Below, piece by piece: positions 1 to 8,120 of a stretch of DNA of 50,466 bases (its first letter is position 1; each line of letters starts with the position of its first letter). Position numbers and translations under genes: made by a program. Location: NCBI GenBank assembly GCA_015061335.1, contig SUWT01000009.1:1-50466 (forward strand), in the 5' to 3' direction. Below the pieces are notes generated by a model, which saw only the letters and a program-made list of their open reading frames with translations, was not told the origin of the DNA and ran no database searches. This DNA is from Lentimicrobiaceae bacterium. GTDB taxonomy: Bacteria; Bacteroidota; Bacteroidia; Bacteroidales; F082.

Positions 1-227
1 GCAAACGTTTGGGCGTAAAGGTTTTCGGTGGTCAAGCTGTTATCGCCGGTAACATTATCGTCCGTCAACGTGGCACAAAACACAATCCAGGTGAAAACGT
101 AGGTTGCGGTAAAGATCATACTCTTTATGCACTCACAGACGGTATCGTACAATTCCGTAAAGTAAGAAGTAAGAACGATCGTTCATACGTTTCTGTAATC
201 CCTGTTCAAGGTGAAATAGCAGAATAA
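1..227 (+). CDS. rpmA: 50S ribosomal protein L27 (5' end cut by window edge)
   Basis: Large-subunit ribosomal protein L27, which sits near the peptidyl-transferase centre. The reading frame is open from base 3 ([11 protein letters not shown]...) and runs to the TAA at 225-227; the N-terminal part lies outside the window. The visible part carries the core L27 pattern: [22 protein letters not shown], then [16 protein letters not shown] at position 9 could be read as a start, but the family sequence continues upstream of it, so it is an internal Leu codon. A strong terminator follows, so this is the last gene of its transcript, as expected for an rplU-rpmA operon with serS next. Confidence 0.97.
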   Translation, partial: KRLGVKVFGGQAVIAGNIIVRQRGTKHNPGENVGCGKDHTLYALTDGIVQFRKVRSKNDRSYVSVIPVQGEIAE

Positions 228-250
228 TCGCTTAAATAAAATGAGATAGA

Positions 251-287
251 AAATCCTGGCCGAAACTTATCGGTCGGGATTTTTTTA
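251..287 (+). terminator. Rho-independent terminator after rpmA
   Basis: AATCCTGGCCGA and TCGGTCGGGATT form a 12-bp stem with G-U pairs around a short AACTTA-type loop, followed by a run of T. It ends the ribosomal protein transcript before the serS promoter. Confidence 0.85.
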
Positions 288-384
288 TTCCTAAACCTTA
301 GAAACTGACTTATCCGGAAATCTCAGAATAACTCAAGCCCAAAAAAATCTTTTTTCTTTCGTCATTCATCTTTCGTCTTTTTAT

Positions 385-392
385 TATCTTTG
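385..392 (+). promoter_or_regulatory. Bacteroidota -7 box (TATCTTTG) for serS
   Basis: TATCTTTG matches the Bacteroidota sigma-ABfr consensus TAnnTTTG and lies 19 bases before the serS ATG. No clear TTG -33 box is visible at the usual distance. Confidence 0.6.
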
Positions 393-411
393 CATATAAA
401 TTTATTATACC

Positions 412-1683
412 ATGTTAGTAGTATCTTACATAAGAGAACATAAAGAAGAAGTTATCAAACGCTTGAGTATTAAGAATTTTACTCGCTTTGAATTATTGGA
501 CGAAGTTCTTCAATTAGATGATGAACGTCGTGCTGTACAACAAGAAAATGATGAAGCTCTTGCTGAAGCAAATTCGCTCGCTAAAAAGATAGGCGAACTC
601 TATAAACAGGGCAAAGCTGACGAAGCTAACGAACTTAAAAAAAGAAATACGGAACTTAAAGAAAAAACAAAAGTCCTGGCAGAACGCGCAGAAGAGATAA
701 AGACTCAACTTCAAAATAAACTTGTTGAGATTCCTAATACTCCGAATCTCGATGTCCCTTGCGGAAAAACGGCAGCTGATAATCTAATTGTCAGTCAGGA
801 AGGCGAAATGCCTAAGCTTTATGAAGGAGCTGTGCCTCATTGGGATTTATTAAATAAATATCAGATCGCCGACTTCGAACTCGGTAATAAAGTCACTGGC
901 GCAGGTTTCCCATTTTATAAAGGCGCGGGCGCAAGATTACAACGTGCTCTCATAAATTTCTTCCTCGATGAGGCTATAGATGCAGGTTATTACGAAATCC
1001 AACCTCCAATCTTGGTTAATGAAGCATCAGCTTACGCTACAGGTCAACTCCCTGATAAAGAAGCTCAGATGTATGCGGTGCCATTGGACGGAATGTATCT
1101 CATCCCTACAGCAGAAGTGCCTGTGACAAATATCTTCCGCGATAAGATAGTTCAGGAAAATCAACTTCCAATAAAGAATGTGGCTTACTCAAATTGCTTC
1201 CGTCGTGAAGCCGGTTCTTGGGGAAAGACTGTACGTGGACTCAATAGATTGCATCAATTTGATAAGGTAGAAATCGTGGAAATAGCTCATCCTGACACAT
1301 CATACGAAAGATTGGAAGCAATGAAAGAACATGTCGCTAACCTTCTCCGTAAACTCGAACTTCCATTTAGAGTGTTACGCCTCTGCGGCGGCGATATGAG
1401 CTTTACTTCCGCAATGACTTACGACTACGAAGTATGGTCGGCAGCACAGGAATTATGGCTTGAGGTCAGTTCAGTATCTAATTTTGAAACATTCCAAGCT
1501 AACAGAATGAAACTTCGTTTTAAGGATAAAGATGGAAATATTCGTCTTGTCCATACTCTCAACGGTAGCGCTTTGGCATTGCCTCGTATTGTTGCAGCAT
1601 TGTTGGAAAATAACCAGTGCGAAGAAGGAATAAGAGTCCCTAAAGCACTTCAAAAATACACCGGATTTGAGATTATTAAATAA
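412..1683 (+). CDS. serS: Seryl-tRNA synthetase
   Basis: Class II aminoacyl-tRNA synthetase that charges tRNA-Ser (and tRNA-Sec where present) with serine in the cytoplasm. At 423 residues it has normal full length. Residues about 28-105 are a charged Glu/Lys-rich antiparallel coiled coil, the tRNA-binding arm. The catalytic core follows, with motif 2 (CFRREAGSWGK, near residue 263) and motif 3 (TLNGSALALPR, near residue 382). The ATG follows a TATCTTTG promoter box. The next gene begins inside the last codons of serS, so serS heads a transcript that includes at least the lipoprotein and the TPR protein. Confidence 0.97.
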   Translation: MLVVSYIREHKEEVIKRLSIKNFTRFELLDEVLQLDDERRAVQQENDEALAEANSLAKKIGELYKQGKADEANELKKRNTELKEKTKVLAERAEEIKTQLQNKLVEIPNTPNLDVPCGKTAADNLIVSQEGEMPKLYEGAVPHWDLLNKYQIADFELGNKVTGAGFPFYKGAGARLQRALINFFLDEAIDAGYYEIQPPILVNEASAYATGQLPDKEAQMYAVPLDGMYLIPTAEVPVTNIFRDKIVQENQLPIKNVAYSNCFRREAGSWGKTVRGLNRLHQFDKVEIVEIAHPDTSYERLEAMKEHVANLLRKLELPFRVLRLCGGDMSFTSAMTYDYEVWSAAQELWLEVSSVSNFETFQANRMKLRFKDKDGNIRLVHTLNGSALALPRIVAALLENNQCEEGIRVPKALQKYTGFEIIK

Positions 1684-2134
1684 AATATTTATTGTTATCT
1701 CTTTAGTTTTATTGATGGCTTGTAATAATGAGCCATCAATAAAACATATTGATAATCTGATTGATAGATTGGATGACGCAAATAAAGAGCTTCTTAAGGT
1801 AGAAAATGATTTTGATTATCTGATTTCTGAGTTTAAAAATAAAGAATCTGTTCTCAGAAGTATGAATCTTGTTGTTGAGTCACAATTGCTTCGCGCTTAT
1901 CTTCAACAGTTTGAAGATGAAAGAGTCGTTATCAAAAACGATATCTTATTCTCAAATACTCAATTAAATAATCTTAGAGACGACTTTAAGGATGGTCTTT
2001 ATGATGATGAAACAAGAAAAAACTATCTTGACTCTGAAGAAAGTGCTGTTAAAACTATAGAAGCAAAACTTGATTATTTTTCTGATCGTTTTGCAAATCA
2101 GAGAGAATTTTTAAAAACAATTGACAATCAATAA
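1667..2134 (+). CDS. Predicted coiled-coil lipoprotein, unknown function
   Basis: A 155-residue protein with a lipoprotein signal peptide: basic start, hydrophobic stretch (IFIVISLVLLM) and lipobox MAC, giving Cys19 as the predicted lipidated residue. The mature part is highly charged and predicted helical, probably coiled coil (for example LIDRLDDANKELLKVENDF), with no recognised domain. The only in-frame start ahead of the signal peptide is TTG at 1667, which overlaps the end of serS by 17 bases; no ATG precedes the lipobox. The TPR gene starts 3 bases downstream, so the two are probably co-translated and may act together in the envelope. Function unknown. Confidence 0.75.
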   Translation: MRLLNKIFIVISLVLLMACNNEPSIKHIDNLIDRLDDANKELLKVENDFDYLISEFKNKESVLRSMNLVVESQLLRAYLQQFEDERVVIKNDILFSNTQLNNLRDDFKDGLYDDETRKNYLDSEESAVKTIEAKLDYFSDRFANQREFLKTIDNQ

Positions 2135-2137
2135 TAT

Positions 2138-4012
2138 ATGATGTTAAGGGTACTGCGACTGACATGCTTCTATCTTTTGCTAGCCTTGTGTTGTCAGAAT
2201 ACATTGAAGGCTCAGGTTCAGACTAAACCTCATAAAGCAAGTCAATCGGCACAGACTCAACGTCAGATAGATGAACAACTTGCATCAAGCTTTTATAATA
2301 ACAAGGAATATGACAAGGCTGGAGATCTGTATCTTAAGCTTTATACTGAGAGTAATTATTATCATCATCTTTCACGATATGTTGATTGCTTGATATTTCA
2401 GTCTGATTACAAGGAAGCGGAAAAGATTCTTAAGGCATACATTAAGAAAGACCATACTAATAATAGATGGCGGGCTCAGGTTGATGTGGCATACGTTTAT
2501 TCCAAGAGTGATGGGATAGAGAAGGCGGATAAGCATCTTAAAAGACTCATAGCAGAGGTTCCTGAAAACAGAAGTTCTTTCACTCAGGTCGCTAATATGA
2601 TGAGAACTAGAGGTTTTAACGAATATGCTATTATGTTATACGACCGAGGTGCTGATATATCAGAAGTTGATTCAAAATTTTATATGGAAAAAGCAGTGAC
2701 CTATCAATCGATGTTGATTTTTGATAAGGCTACTGAGAATTATCTGCTGCAACTTGAAATAGACCCCGATAGCTATGATGTTGTGAAGTCGCGACTTGCC
2801 TTTATGCTTCGTTATGATATTGATGACTCCATTATTGATGATGTGCGCATTGCTTTGCTTAAGAAAACACATCAAAATCCCGATAATGAAATGTTTGCGG
2901 AACTTTTGGTATGGTTCGCTCTTCAAATGCAGGATTATGAGATCGCTCTTGAGCAGGAAATAGCCTTGGATCGTCGCTTTGACGATAGGGAATATGATAT
3001 TATTTATCTTGCAAGAATAGCTCGTGATAATGAACAATACGATATCGCCATTACAGCCTACGATTATCTTATAAAAAAAACTGAAGAAGGTGCTTTCTAT
3101 ACCGAAGCTGTTGTAGGACTGACAGAGGTCCAATACCAAAGATTGGAATCCTCATCGCATGATGTGTCTGAATCAGAGCTTTATTCTGATTTCGAAAAAC
3201 GTGTTGAAAGAGAATGCCTTGAACTTGGTATCAACGATAAGACGATACCTTTGTTAATAATACGTTCTGATATTCTTGCCTTTAATATGTCTGATTCTGA
3301 AAAGGCTATAGAGTTGCTAAACAGTGCTTTGGAACTTAATATCTCTAAATATAATAATGCTAAGCTAAAGATGAAATTAGCTGATATTTATCTTTTTAAG
3401 GAAGAAATTTGGGAGGCGACTTTGTTATATAGCCAGGTAGATAAGTCAATGAAGGAAGAACCAATAGGTCATGAGGCTCGTTTTAGAAATGCTCAACTCA
3501 GGTATTATATAGGCGAATTTGATTGGGCATTGGCAGTGTTAAATATCTTAAAATCAGCTACATCAAAACTTATTGCTAATGATGCCATGACTCTATCTCT
3601 CGTTATAAGCGATAATCTGGAATATGATACCATTGCACTGCAACGTCTAGCCAAGGCTGATTATTATATTTATCAGAAACGTTATGATGTCGCTAATCAA
3701 ATACTCGACTCCGTAAATGTATATAATCCTAATGAGGTTAGTATGCCATATCTATTGAGTCGAAAAGCGCAGATCGCTCATGATAATAAGGATTATGAAC
3801 TTGCAGATAGTCTCTATAAACGTGTTTATCAAGGGTATCCTGATAGTTATATCGCAGATAAGGCTTTGATGGATGATGCTTTTTTGTTGGAAAATTATCT
3901 TGATAGAAAAGAAGAGGCGATGGAGTGTTATGCCAAATTGATAGACGAATTTACTGCTAGCGTTTATGTGGCGCAGGCTCGTAATGCATACAGACGACTA
4001 CGTGAAAATTGA
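2138..4012 (+). CDS. Secreted tetratricopeptide-repeat protein
   Basis: A 624-residue protein with an N-terminal signal peptide (hydrophobic FYLLLALCC, probable cleavage after LKA before Q). Almost the whole mature part consists of helical TPR-like repeats, for example SFYNNKEYDKAGDLYLKL near residue 50 and the C-terminal stretch with YELADSLYKRVYQGYPDSY and RKEEAMECYAKLIDEF. The last repeats resemble those of BamD/YbgF-type envelope scaffolds. It probably works in the periplasm as a protein-interaction scaffold; the partner is unknown, but the adjoining lipoprotein (3-base gap) is the obvious candidate. There are two adjacent ATG codons at the start; either could be used. Confidence 0.8.
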   Translation: MMLRVLRLTCFYLLLALCCQNTLKAQVQTKPHKASQSAQTQRQIDEQLASSFYNNKEYDKAGDLYLKLYTESNYYHHLSRYVDCLIFQSDYKEAEKILKAYIKKDHTNNRWRAQVDVAYVYSKSDGIEKADKHLKRLIAEVPENRSSFTQVANMMRTRGFNEYAIMLYDRGADISEVDSKFYMEKAVTYQSMLIFDKATENYLLQLEIDPDSYDVVKSRLAFMLRYDIDDSIIDDVRIALLKKTHQNPDNEMFAELLVWFALQMQDYEIALEQEIALDRRFDDREYDIIYLARIARDNEQYDIAITAYDYLIKKTEEGAFYTEAVVGLTEVQYQRLESSSHDVSESELYSDFEKRVERECLELGINDKTIPLLIIRSDILAFNMSDSEKAIELLNSALELNISKYNNAKLKMKLADIYLFKEEIWEATLLYSQVDKSMKEEPIGHEARFRNAQLRYYIGEFDWALAVLNILKSATSKLIANDAMTLSLVISDNLEYDTIALQRLAKADYYIYQKRYDVANQILDSVNVYNPNEVSMPYLLSRKAQIAHDNKDYELADSLYKRVYQGYPDSYIADKALMDDAFLLENYLDRKEEAMECYAKLIDEFTASVYVAQARNAYRRLREN

Positions 4013-4023
4013 AAATTAATGTA

Positions 4024-4068
4024 GAGACGTGTCAATGTAACATGCAATGATACACATTGACACGTCTC
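4024..4068. repeat. Palindromic intergenic repeat, GAGACG...CGTCTC family
   Basis: Perfect 15-bp inverted repeat (GAGACGTGTCAATGT and its complement) around a 15-base loop, between the TPR gene and rsmA. The ends match copies at 17297-17350 and 38603-38656, and the flank (AAAATTAATGTA) is shared with the 17.3 kb copy. It could form a long hairpin in the transcript but has no T-run, so it is not an obvious terminator. Confidence 0.85.
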
Positions 4069-4084
4069 ATAAATAACAATTGGT

Positions 4085-4870
4085 ATGGAATGTAATCAAT
4101 CATATAATAATTTGGTGAGACCTAAGAAAGCATTAGGACAGCATTTTCTTGTCGATTTGAATATAGCTAGAAAAATCGTCGATGCGATGTCTAAAGATCT
4201 GAATGCAATAGTTGAGGTCGGTGCAGGTATGGGTGTTCTAACACAATTCATACTCGAAGATAGTCAGGAGAAACTGCGTGTCGTTGAAATTGATACAGAG
4301 TCGGTCGAATTTTTGAAAAACGCTTATCCTCAATTGGGCGATAATCTTATTCATGGCGATTTCTTAAAGACTGACTTGACAAAATTTGCTTCAGAAAGGG
4401 TAGGAGTGATTGGTAATTTTCCTTATAATATCAGCAGTCAGATATTCTTTCATGTTTTGAAATACAGAAATCAGGTCGATGAGGTTGTAGGCATGATACA
4501 GAAGGAAGTAGCTGAACGCATCGCGGCAGGACCAGGAAGCAAGACATACGGTATTTTAAGTGTATTGCTTCAAGCTTGGTATGACATTGAATATCTGTTT
4601 ACGGTTCATGAAAATGTGTTCAATCCTCCTCCGAAAGTAAAGTCGGCTGTCATCAGAATGAAACGTAACGATGTTAATAAATTAGATTGTGATGAGAAAC
4701 TTTTTGTGACTGTCGTGAAGCAGGCTTTCAATCAGAGAAGAAAGACAATGAGAAACTCATTGAGAAGTCTCATCCCGCAGGAGATAATTCAAGACGAGAT
4801 TTTCAACAAGCGACCGGAGCAACTTTCAGTGCAGGAATTTATAGAGTTGACGAAGAAGTTGCAAAGTTGA
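4085..4870 (+). CDS. rsmA: 16S rRNA (A1518/A1519-N6)-dimethyltransferase
   Basis: KsgA/RsmA dimethylates two adjacent adenines in the 3'-terminal hairpin of 16S rRNA, a late ribosome-assembly step. At 261 residues it is the usual length. The N-terminus has PKKALGQHFLVD, the SAM-binding fold has VEVGAGMGVLT near residue 54, and the catalytic motif NFPYNISS is near residue 110; the C-terminal PPPKVKSAVIRM and AFNQRRKTMRNSL are family signatures. The ATG gives ten extra residues before the conserved RPKKALGQ; a GTG shortly before that motif is an alternative. It follows the palindromic repeat, which separates it from the serS group. Confidence 0.97.
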   Translation: MECNQSYNNLVRPKKALGQHFLVDLNIARKIVDAMSKDLNAIVEVGAGMGVLTQFILEDSQEKLRVVEIDTESVEFLKNAYPQLGDNLIHGDFLKTDLTKFASERVGVIGNFPYNISSQIFFHVLKYRNQVDEVVGMIQKEVAERIAAGPGSKTYGILSVLLQAWYDIEYLFTVHENVFNPPPKVKSAVIRMKRNDVNKLDCDEKLFVTVVKQAFNQRRKTMRNSLRSLIPQEIIQDEIFNKRPEQLSVQEFIELTKKLQS

Positions 4871-5031
4871 CTTCTTATTTAGGTGATTCCAGTAAAAAGC
4901 ATAAATCAGGGAAAAGCTTATATCTCTATTGCCTAAATGATTTCAAACGTGAAATTTATAGAAGTTACTTCTAGTATCAAAGTTAAGAAAGAATAAATAT
5001 TTCAAATTATTAACAATAAAATTTAAAAATC

Positions 5032-5556
5032 ATGAAAAAATTAAAATTGTTTGCATTATTGCTTTTGATGGCAACATGTACATTTTTCGCAAGCTGTGAT
5101 GGTAACGACAAAGAAGACGTCGATCCAGCAGAACTCAACTCTGTAATTGTTAACTATTCATTCATCCAATCTGATGACGTTGTTGATTTCTATGATGTTA
5201 TCGTAAGTTATGGAATAGATGAAGAAGAAGCTAATTGTGACACTGTTGGCTTTGATGGTTGGACAATGGAAATTAATTATGGTGTAGGCGAGCCTACTGT
5301 GCCTAATAAAGTTTACTGCAAGGCTGTTATGACACCTAAAGCACAATTGCCAACAATAGACTTGGAGAAGAAATATTCATTTAAAGTTGATTATAATATG
5401 AATGTTATAGGATGCCGTAATGATGGACAAACAACAATTTTAAAAATGGTGTCTAACACGAATCCTAATATTGCTAATATGCCAGGCAATAAGGTGCAAG
5501 AATACTTGGACAAAGGAGAACAAATTATTGTTGATTTCAGCCATGAGATCAAATAA
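5032..5556 (+). CDS. Predicted lipoprotein, unknown function
   Basis: A 174-residue protein with a lipoprotein signal (KKLKLFALLLLMATCTFFASC; Cys22 is the predicted lipidated residue). After a short acidic linker (DGNDKEDVDP) the mature part is beta-rich and resembles small Bacteroidales surface or periplasmic lipoproteins, but I recognise no family. It stands alone: 161 bases of upstream DNA without a clear TAnnTTTG box, and a strong terminator downstream. Confidence 0.75.
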   Translation: MKKLKLFALLLLMATCTFFASCDGNDKEDVDPAELNSVIVNYSFIQSDDVVDFYDVIVSYGIDEEEANCDTVGFDGWTMEINYGVGEPTVPNKVYCKAVMTPKAQLPTIDLEKKYSFKVDYNMNVIGCRNDGQTTILKMVSNTNPNIANMPGNKVQEYLDKGEQIIVDFSHEIK

Positions 5557-5587
5557 TCCCCTTAAATAAATAGGCATAGATACCATA

Positions 5588-5628
5588 AATTAATGTCGCA
5601 AGTTATCTTGTGACATTAATTTTTTTTA
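5588..5628 (+). terminator. Rho-independent terminator after the 5032 lipoprotein
   Basis: AATTAATGTCGCAAG pairs with CTTGTGACATTAATT (15 bp, one mismatch) around a TTAT loop, followed by a run of T. The convergent permease gene ends just beyond it. Confidence 0.88.
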
Positions 5629-5640
5629 AGAAACAAAATC

Positions 5641-6900
5641 TCATCTCGCATTTAATGAAACGTCTTCCATTTTTTCTATCGACTTGTTAGCTGTGAAGAA
5701 TGAGGCGATGCTTCCAATTACCGTTATCGTGACGAAAACTAAAACTACATCTGTCATTTCCAATGCCACAGGATAAGCGTCAATAATATAGTTGCCGCCA
5801 TTGCCTAATCGAATAATGCCGAAATGCTCTTGTATCAATACTGCAATAACTCCAATAAAGAGCCCTATCAAACCTCCGACGACTGATATCATAAGGCCTT
5901 CGTTAATAAATATCTTATGTATTAATTTATCGTTAGCACCCATGGCTTTCAATACGGAGATGTCTTTTCTCTTTTCCATGATCAGCATGCTCAGACTGCT
6001 TATAACATTAAAAGTAGCCATTATGAGTATAAAGGTAAGTATGAGATATACAGCTAGTTTCTCCGATTTCATCATCTTATATAAAGTCTCTTGCTGCTCA
6101 TATTGATCATAAACCTTATAGTCTTCGCCAAGAATATTTTTTATTTCCTTTTTTATGTTTTTAATAAGTCTTCTGTCTGTCGTTTGTAGTTTGTCGTCAT
6201 CGATAAAGATCTCTATGTCGGTGGCTAGATTATCGTATTCTATTAAGTCTGACAGCCATTGAAAAGGGGCTAGAACCAGTCGTTCATCTACATCTTGTTG
6301 GGTAGAGAATATTTTTGTGACAACTAATTTTGAGCTGTTAAAACTATTATCTAGGCTAAAAGAGGAAGCCTTACCTCTTTTAGGTACGAATACCTGAATT
6401 GTAGAATAAGGCTGGTATATATTGATTCCCAGATAATAAGCCATCCCCGCACCCGGAATGCCGAAGTTTATCTTGTCGCTACTCACGCTGAAAGTGCTGT
6501 CATTAATGATGCTGCCCCTGATACGACCGATCTTGTTATAATCATCAGGAACTCCCTTAACCTGTCCTATCTGCTGCTTGTCAGAACTCTTGAATAAAAC
6601 ATCCTCCGTGATGGTAGGAAAAACATAATCAATACCATTAATCTTGGCAATCTCCTCAATAGGAATGTCATCTATATTCATCGTTTTGCCTTTGACGGGA
6701 CTTATGTTCAAATCTGGAGTGAATTGATGTATCATCTCTGATATTACATTGTTGAAACCGTTAAAAACCGATAATACAAATATCATGGCAAAAATGGCAA
6801 CACTAATGCTTATTATCGAAATCCATGTGACGATATTAATTAAGTTATGACTCTTTTTTGCCAATAAATAACGTTGTGCTATGAATATAGGAAGTTTCAA
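5641..6900 (-). CDS. FtsX-like ABC transporter permease, LolC/LolE type
   Basis: Inner-membrane subunit of a MacB/LolCDE-type ABC transporter; family members extract lipoproteins from the inner membrane for transfer toward the outer membrane. It has 419 residues. The N-terminus has the typical FIAQRYLLAKKSHNLINIVTWISIISI followed by a first membrane helix (about residues 22-48), then a large periplasmic domain (about 50-270), then three helices near 275-300, 325-355 and 375-400. KRKDISVLKAMGAND is the FtsX-family cytoplasmic coupling motif. No ATPase subunit (LolD) is nearby. The gene lies downstream of rbfA, an order common in Bacteroidales. Exact LolC versus LolE identity cannot be set from sequence reading. 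Confidence 0.88.
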   Translation of the reverse strand: MKLPIFIAQRYLLAKKSHNLINIVTWISIISISVAIFAMIFVLSVFNGFNNVISEMIHQFTPDLNISPVKGKTMNIDDIPIEEIAKINGIDYVFPTITEDVLFKSSDKQQIGQVKGVPDDYNKIGRIRGSIINDSTFSVSSDKINFGIPGAGMAYYLGINIYQPYSTIQVFVPKRGKASSFSLDNSFNSSKLVVTKIFSTQQDVDERLVLAPFQWLSDLIEYDNLATDIEIFIDDDKLQTTDRRLIKNIKKEIKNILGEDYKVYDQYEQQETLYKMMKSEKLAVYLILTFILIMATFNVISSLSMLIMEKRKDISVLKAMGANDKLIHKIFINEGLMISVVGGLIGLFIGVIAVLIQEHFGIIRLGNGGNYIIDAYPVALEMTDVVLVFVTITVIGSIASFFTANKSIEKMEDVSLNAR

Positions 6901-6977
6901 TTCAATTAATAATGAACAATGAATAATGAATAATTAACAATTAATAATTAATAATTAACAATTAACAGCTAGCAGTT
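6901..6977. repeat. Heptamer tandem repeat (AATAATT/AACAATT type)
   Basis: About eleven consecutive 7-base units starting right at the permease start codon: variants of AATAATG, AACAATG, AATAATT and AACAATT, decaying into AACAGCT and AGCAGTT. The 7-bp spacing holds although the units differ. It occupies the gap between rbfA and the permease gene. Confidence 0.85.
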
Positions 6978-7052
6978 GGAACAAGTAGAAGACAAATGTA
7001 AAAAGTAGAAAGTTCTTTTAATCATCAATCTTTTGTCCTTAATCATTAGACT

Positions 7053-7394
7053 TTAGTCTTTCAGAAGATGGTCGATGTTTTCAATATAATCTAATGAATC
7101 GTCCTCGAAAAACTGTAATTCAGGTATAATTCTCAACTGATGTCTTACTCTGTCACCCAAGAGTTTACGGATCCCTCTAGACATGCCGTTAACCTCTTCA
7201 ACGACTTTTTTCTTATCTTCTTGCTTAGGTCCGAATATGCTCAGATATATTCTGGCGTATGACATATCCGTAGTCACATTTACCTTGGTGACAGATATCA
7301 TCACGTTGCCTTTAGATTTTATTTCCCTTTGAAAGATCTCACTTAACTCTTTCATGAGAAGCTTTGATATTTTCTGTTGTCTCTTTGTTTCCAT
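7053..7394 (-). CDS. rbfA: 30S ribosome-binding factor RbfA
   Basis: RbfA binds the 30S precursor during late 16S rRNA maturation and cold adaptation. It has 113 residues, full length, with a single KH-type fold. The family signs are QQKISKLLMKELSEIFQRE at the N-terminus, VTKVNVTTDMSYARIYLS in the middle, and RHQLRIIPELQFFEDDSLDY near the C-terminus. A TAATTTTG box lies only about five bases upstream of the ATG, so the message may be almost leaderless. The permease gene follows after a heptamer repeat. Confidence 0.95.
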   Translation of the reverse strand: METKRQQKISKLLMKELSEIFQREIKSKGNVMISVTKVNVTTDMSYARIYLSIFGPKQEDKKKVVEEVNGMSRGIRKLLGDRVRHQLRIIPELQFFEDDSLDYIENIDHLLKD

Positions 7395-7398
7395 GTTG

Positions 7399-7406
7399 CA
7401 AAATTA
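7399..7406 (-). promoter_or_regulatory. -7 box (TAATTTTG) directly before rbfA
   Basis: On the minus strand TAATTTTG fits TAnnTTTG and ends four bases before the rbfA ATG. If used, transcription would start at or within a few bases of the start codon. Confidence 0.4.
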
Positions 7407-7485
7407 GTAATTTTTTCGTTTGGAGCCTAAATCTAATATTTAATGAAATGCCATTTTCTCATTAATATTGTATATGGCTAACTGT

Positions 7486-7938
7486 TCATTCTTTATTTTT
7501 AGTGTCCATCAAGATAGTTACAGGACCGTCATTGACGAGAGATACCTCCATCATGGCACCGAACTCGCCACATTGTACCGGCCGACCTGAGATAAACGCA
7601 AGACGTTTTTTAAATGTTTCGTAAAGCGGAATGGCTTTATCTGGTCGTGCTGCCTTGATGAAACTTGGACGGTTACCTTTTTTTGTCATCGCATGTAAAG
7701 TAAACTGACTTACTACAAGAAAAGAACCTTCAACCTGATTGATGTCTAAGTTCATGGCATCATTCTCGTCGGAGAAGATGCGTAGTTTCGACAATTTATT
7801 ACAAAGCCATTCTATGTCTTCTTCTGTGTCGGCATCTTCAATGCCAAGTAATATTAACATTCCTTTTTCAATCTTGGAGATGTTTTCCCCAGCAACACTT
7901 ACCGACGCTTCTGATACCCTTTGTATTACAATTCGCAT
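7486..7938 (-). CDS. dtd: D-aminoacyl-tRNA deacylase
   Basis: Dtd hydrolyses D-aminoacyl-tRNAs (and mischarged Gly-tRNA-Ala), removing wrongly charged tRNA. It has 150 residues, full length. The two family motifs are present: SQFTL (residues 77-81) and the Gly-cisPro site NDGPVT (residues 136-141). The start MRIVIQRVSEASV matches the family N-terminus exactly. A TATATTTG box lies 57 bases upstream. Transcribed toward rbfA with a 91-base gap. Confidence 0.96.
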   Translation of the reverse strand: MRIVIQRVSEASVSVAGENISKIEKGMLILLGIEDADTEEDIEWLCNKLSKLRIFSDENDAMNLDINQVEGSFLVVSQFTLHAMTKKGNRPSFIKAARPDKAIPLYETFKKRLAFISGRPVQCGEFGAMMEVSLVNDGPVTILMDTKNKE

Positions 7939-7995
7939 TTTTCTTGTTTTGGATAACGGTCAACAGTTAATGGTCAACAGTCAGGTTTTGTTTTG

Positions 7996-8003
7996 CAAAT
8001 ATA
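7996..8003 (-). promoter_or_regulatory. -7 box (TATATTTG) for dtd
   Basis: Minus-strand TATATTTG matches TAnnTTTG and lies 57 bases upstream of the dtd start, in the divergent region shared with the 8121 hydrolase. The leader contains CAACAGTTAATGGTCAACAGT, a degenerate heptamer-type repeat. Confidence 0.55.
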
Positions 8004-8055
8004 GCATTTAAACTTTCTTAATGAATAAAAAAGTATCTAATTGGTAAAAAAATGT

Positions 8056-8063
8056 TATCTTTG
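8056..8063 (+). promoter_or_regulatory. -7 box (TATCTTTG) for the alpha/beta hydrolase
   Basis: TATCTTTG matches TAnnTTTG, with GCA following as in other promoters here. It overlaps the upstream ATG at 8052, so that ATG cannot be on the message. This decides the start of the downstream gene. Confidence 0.65.
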
Positions 8064-8120
8064 CAGAATTATGTGTATATGAGCTTGGATGGCAAGCGTA
8101 TATGTAGAAAAAGACAGAAG

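Noticed and set aside
8052-8120. N-terminal extension of the alpha/beta-hydrolase from ATG 8052
   Set aside because: The ATG overlaps a TATCTTTG promoter box, and the extra residues do not resemble the family.
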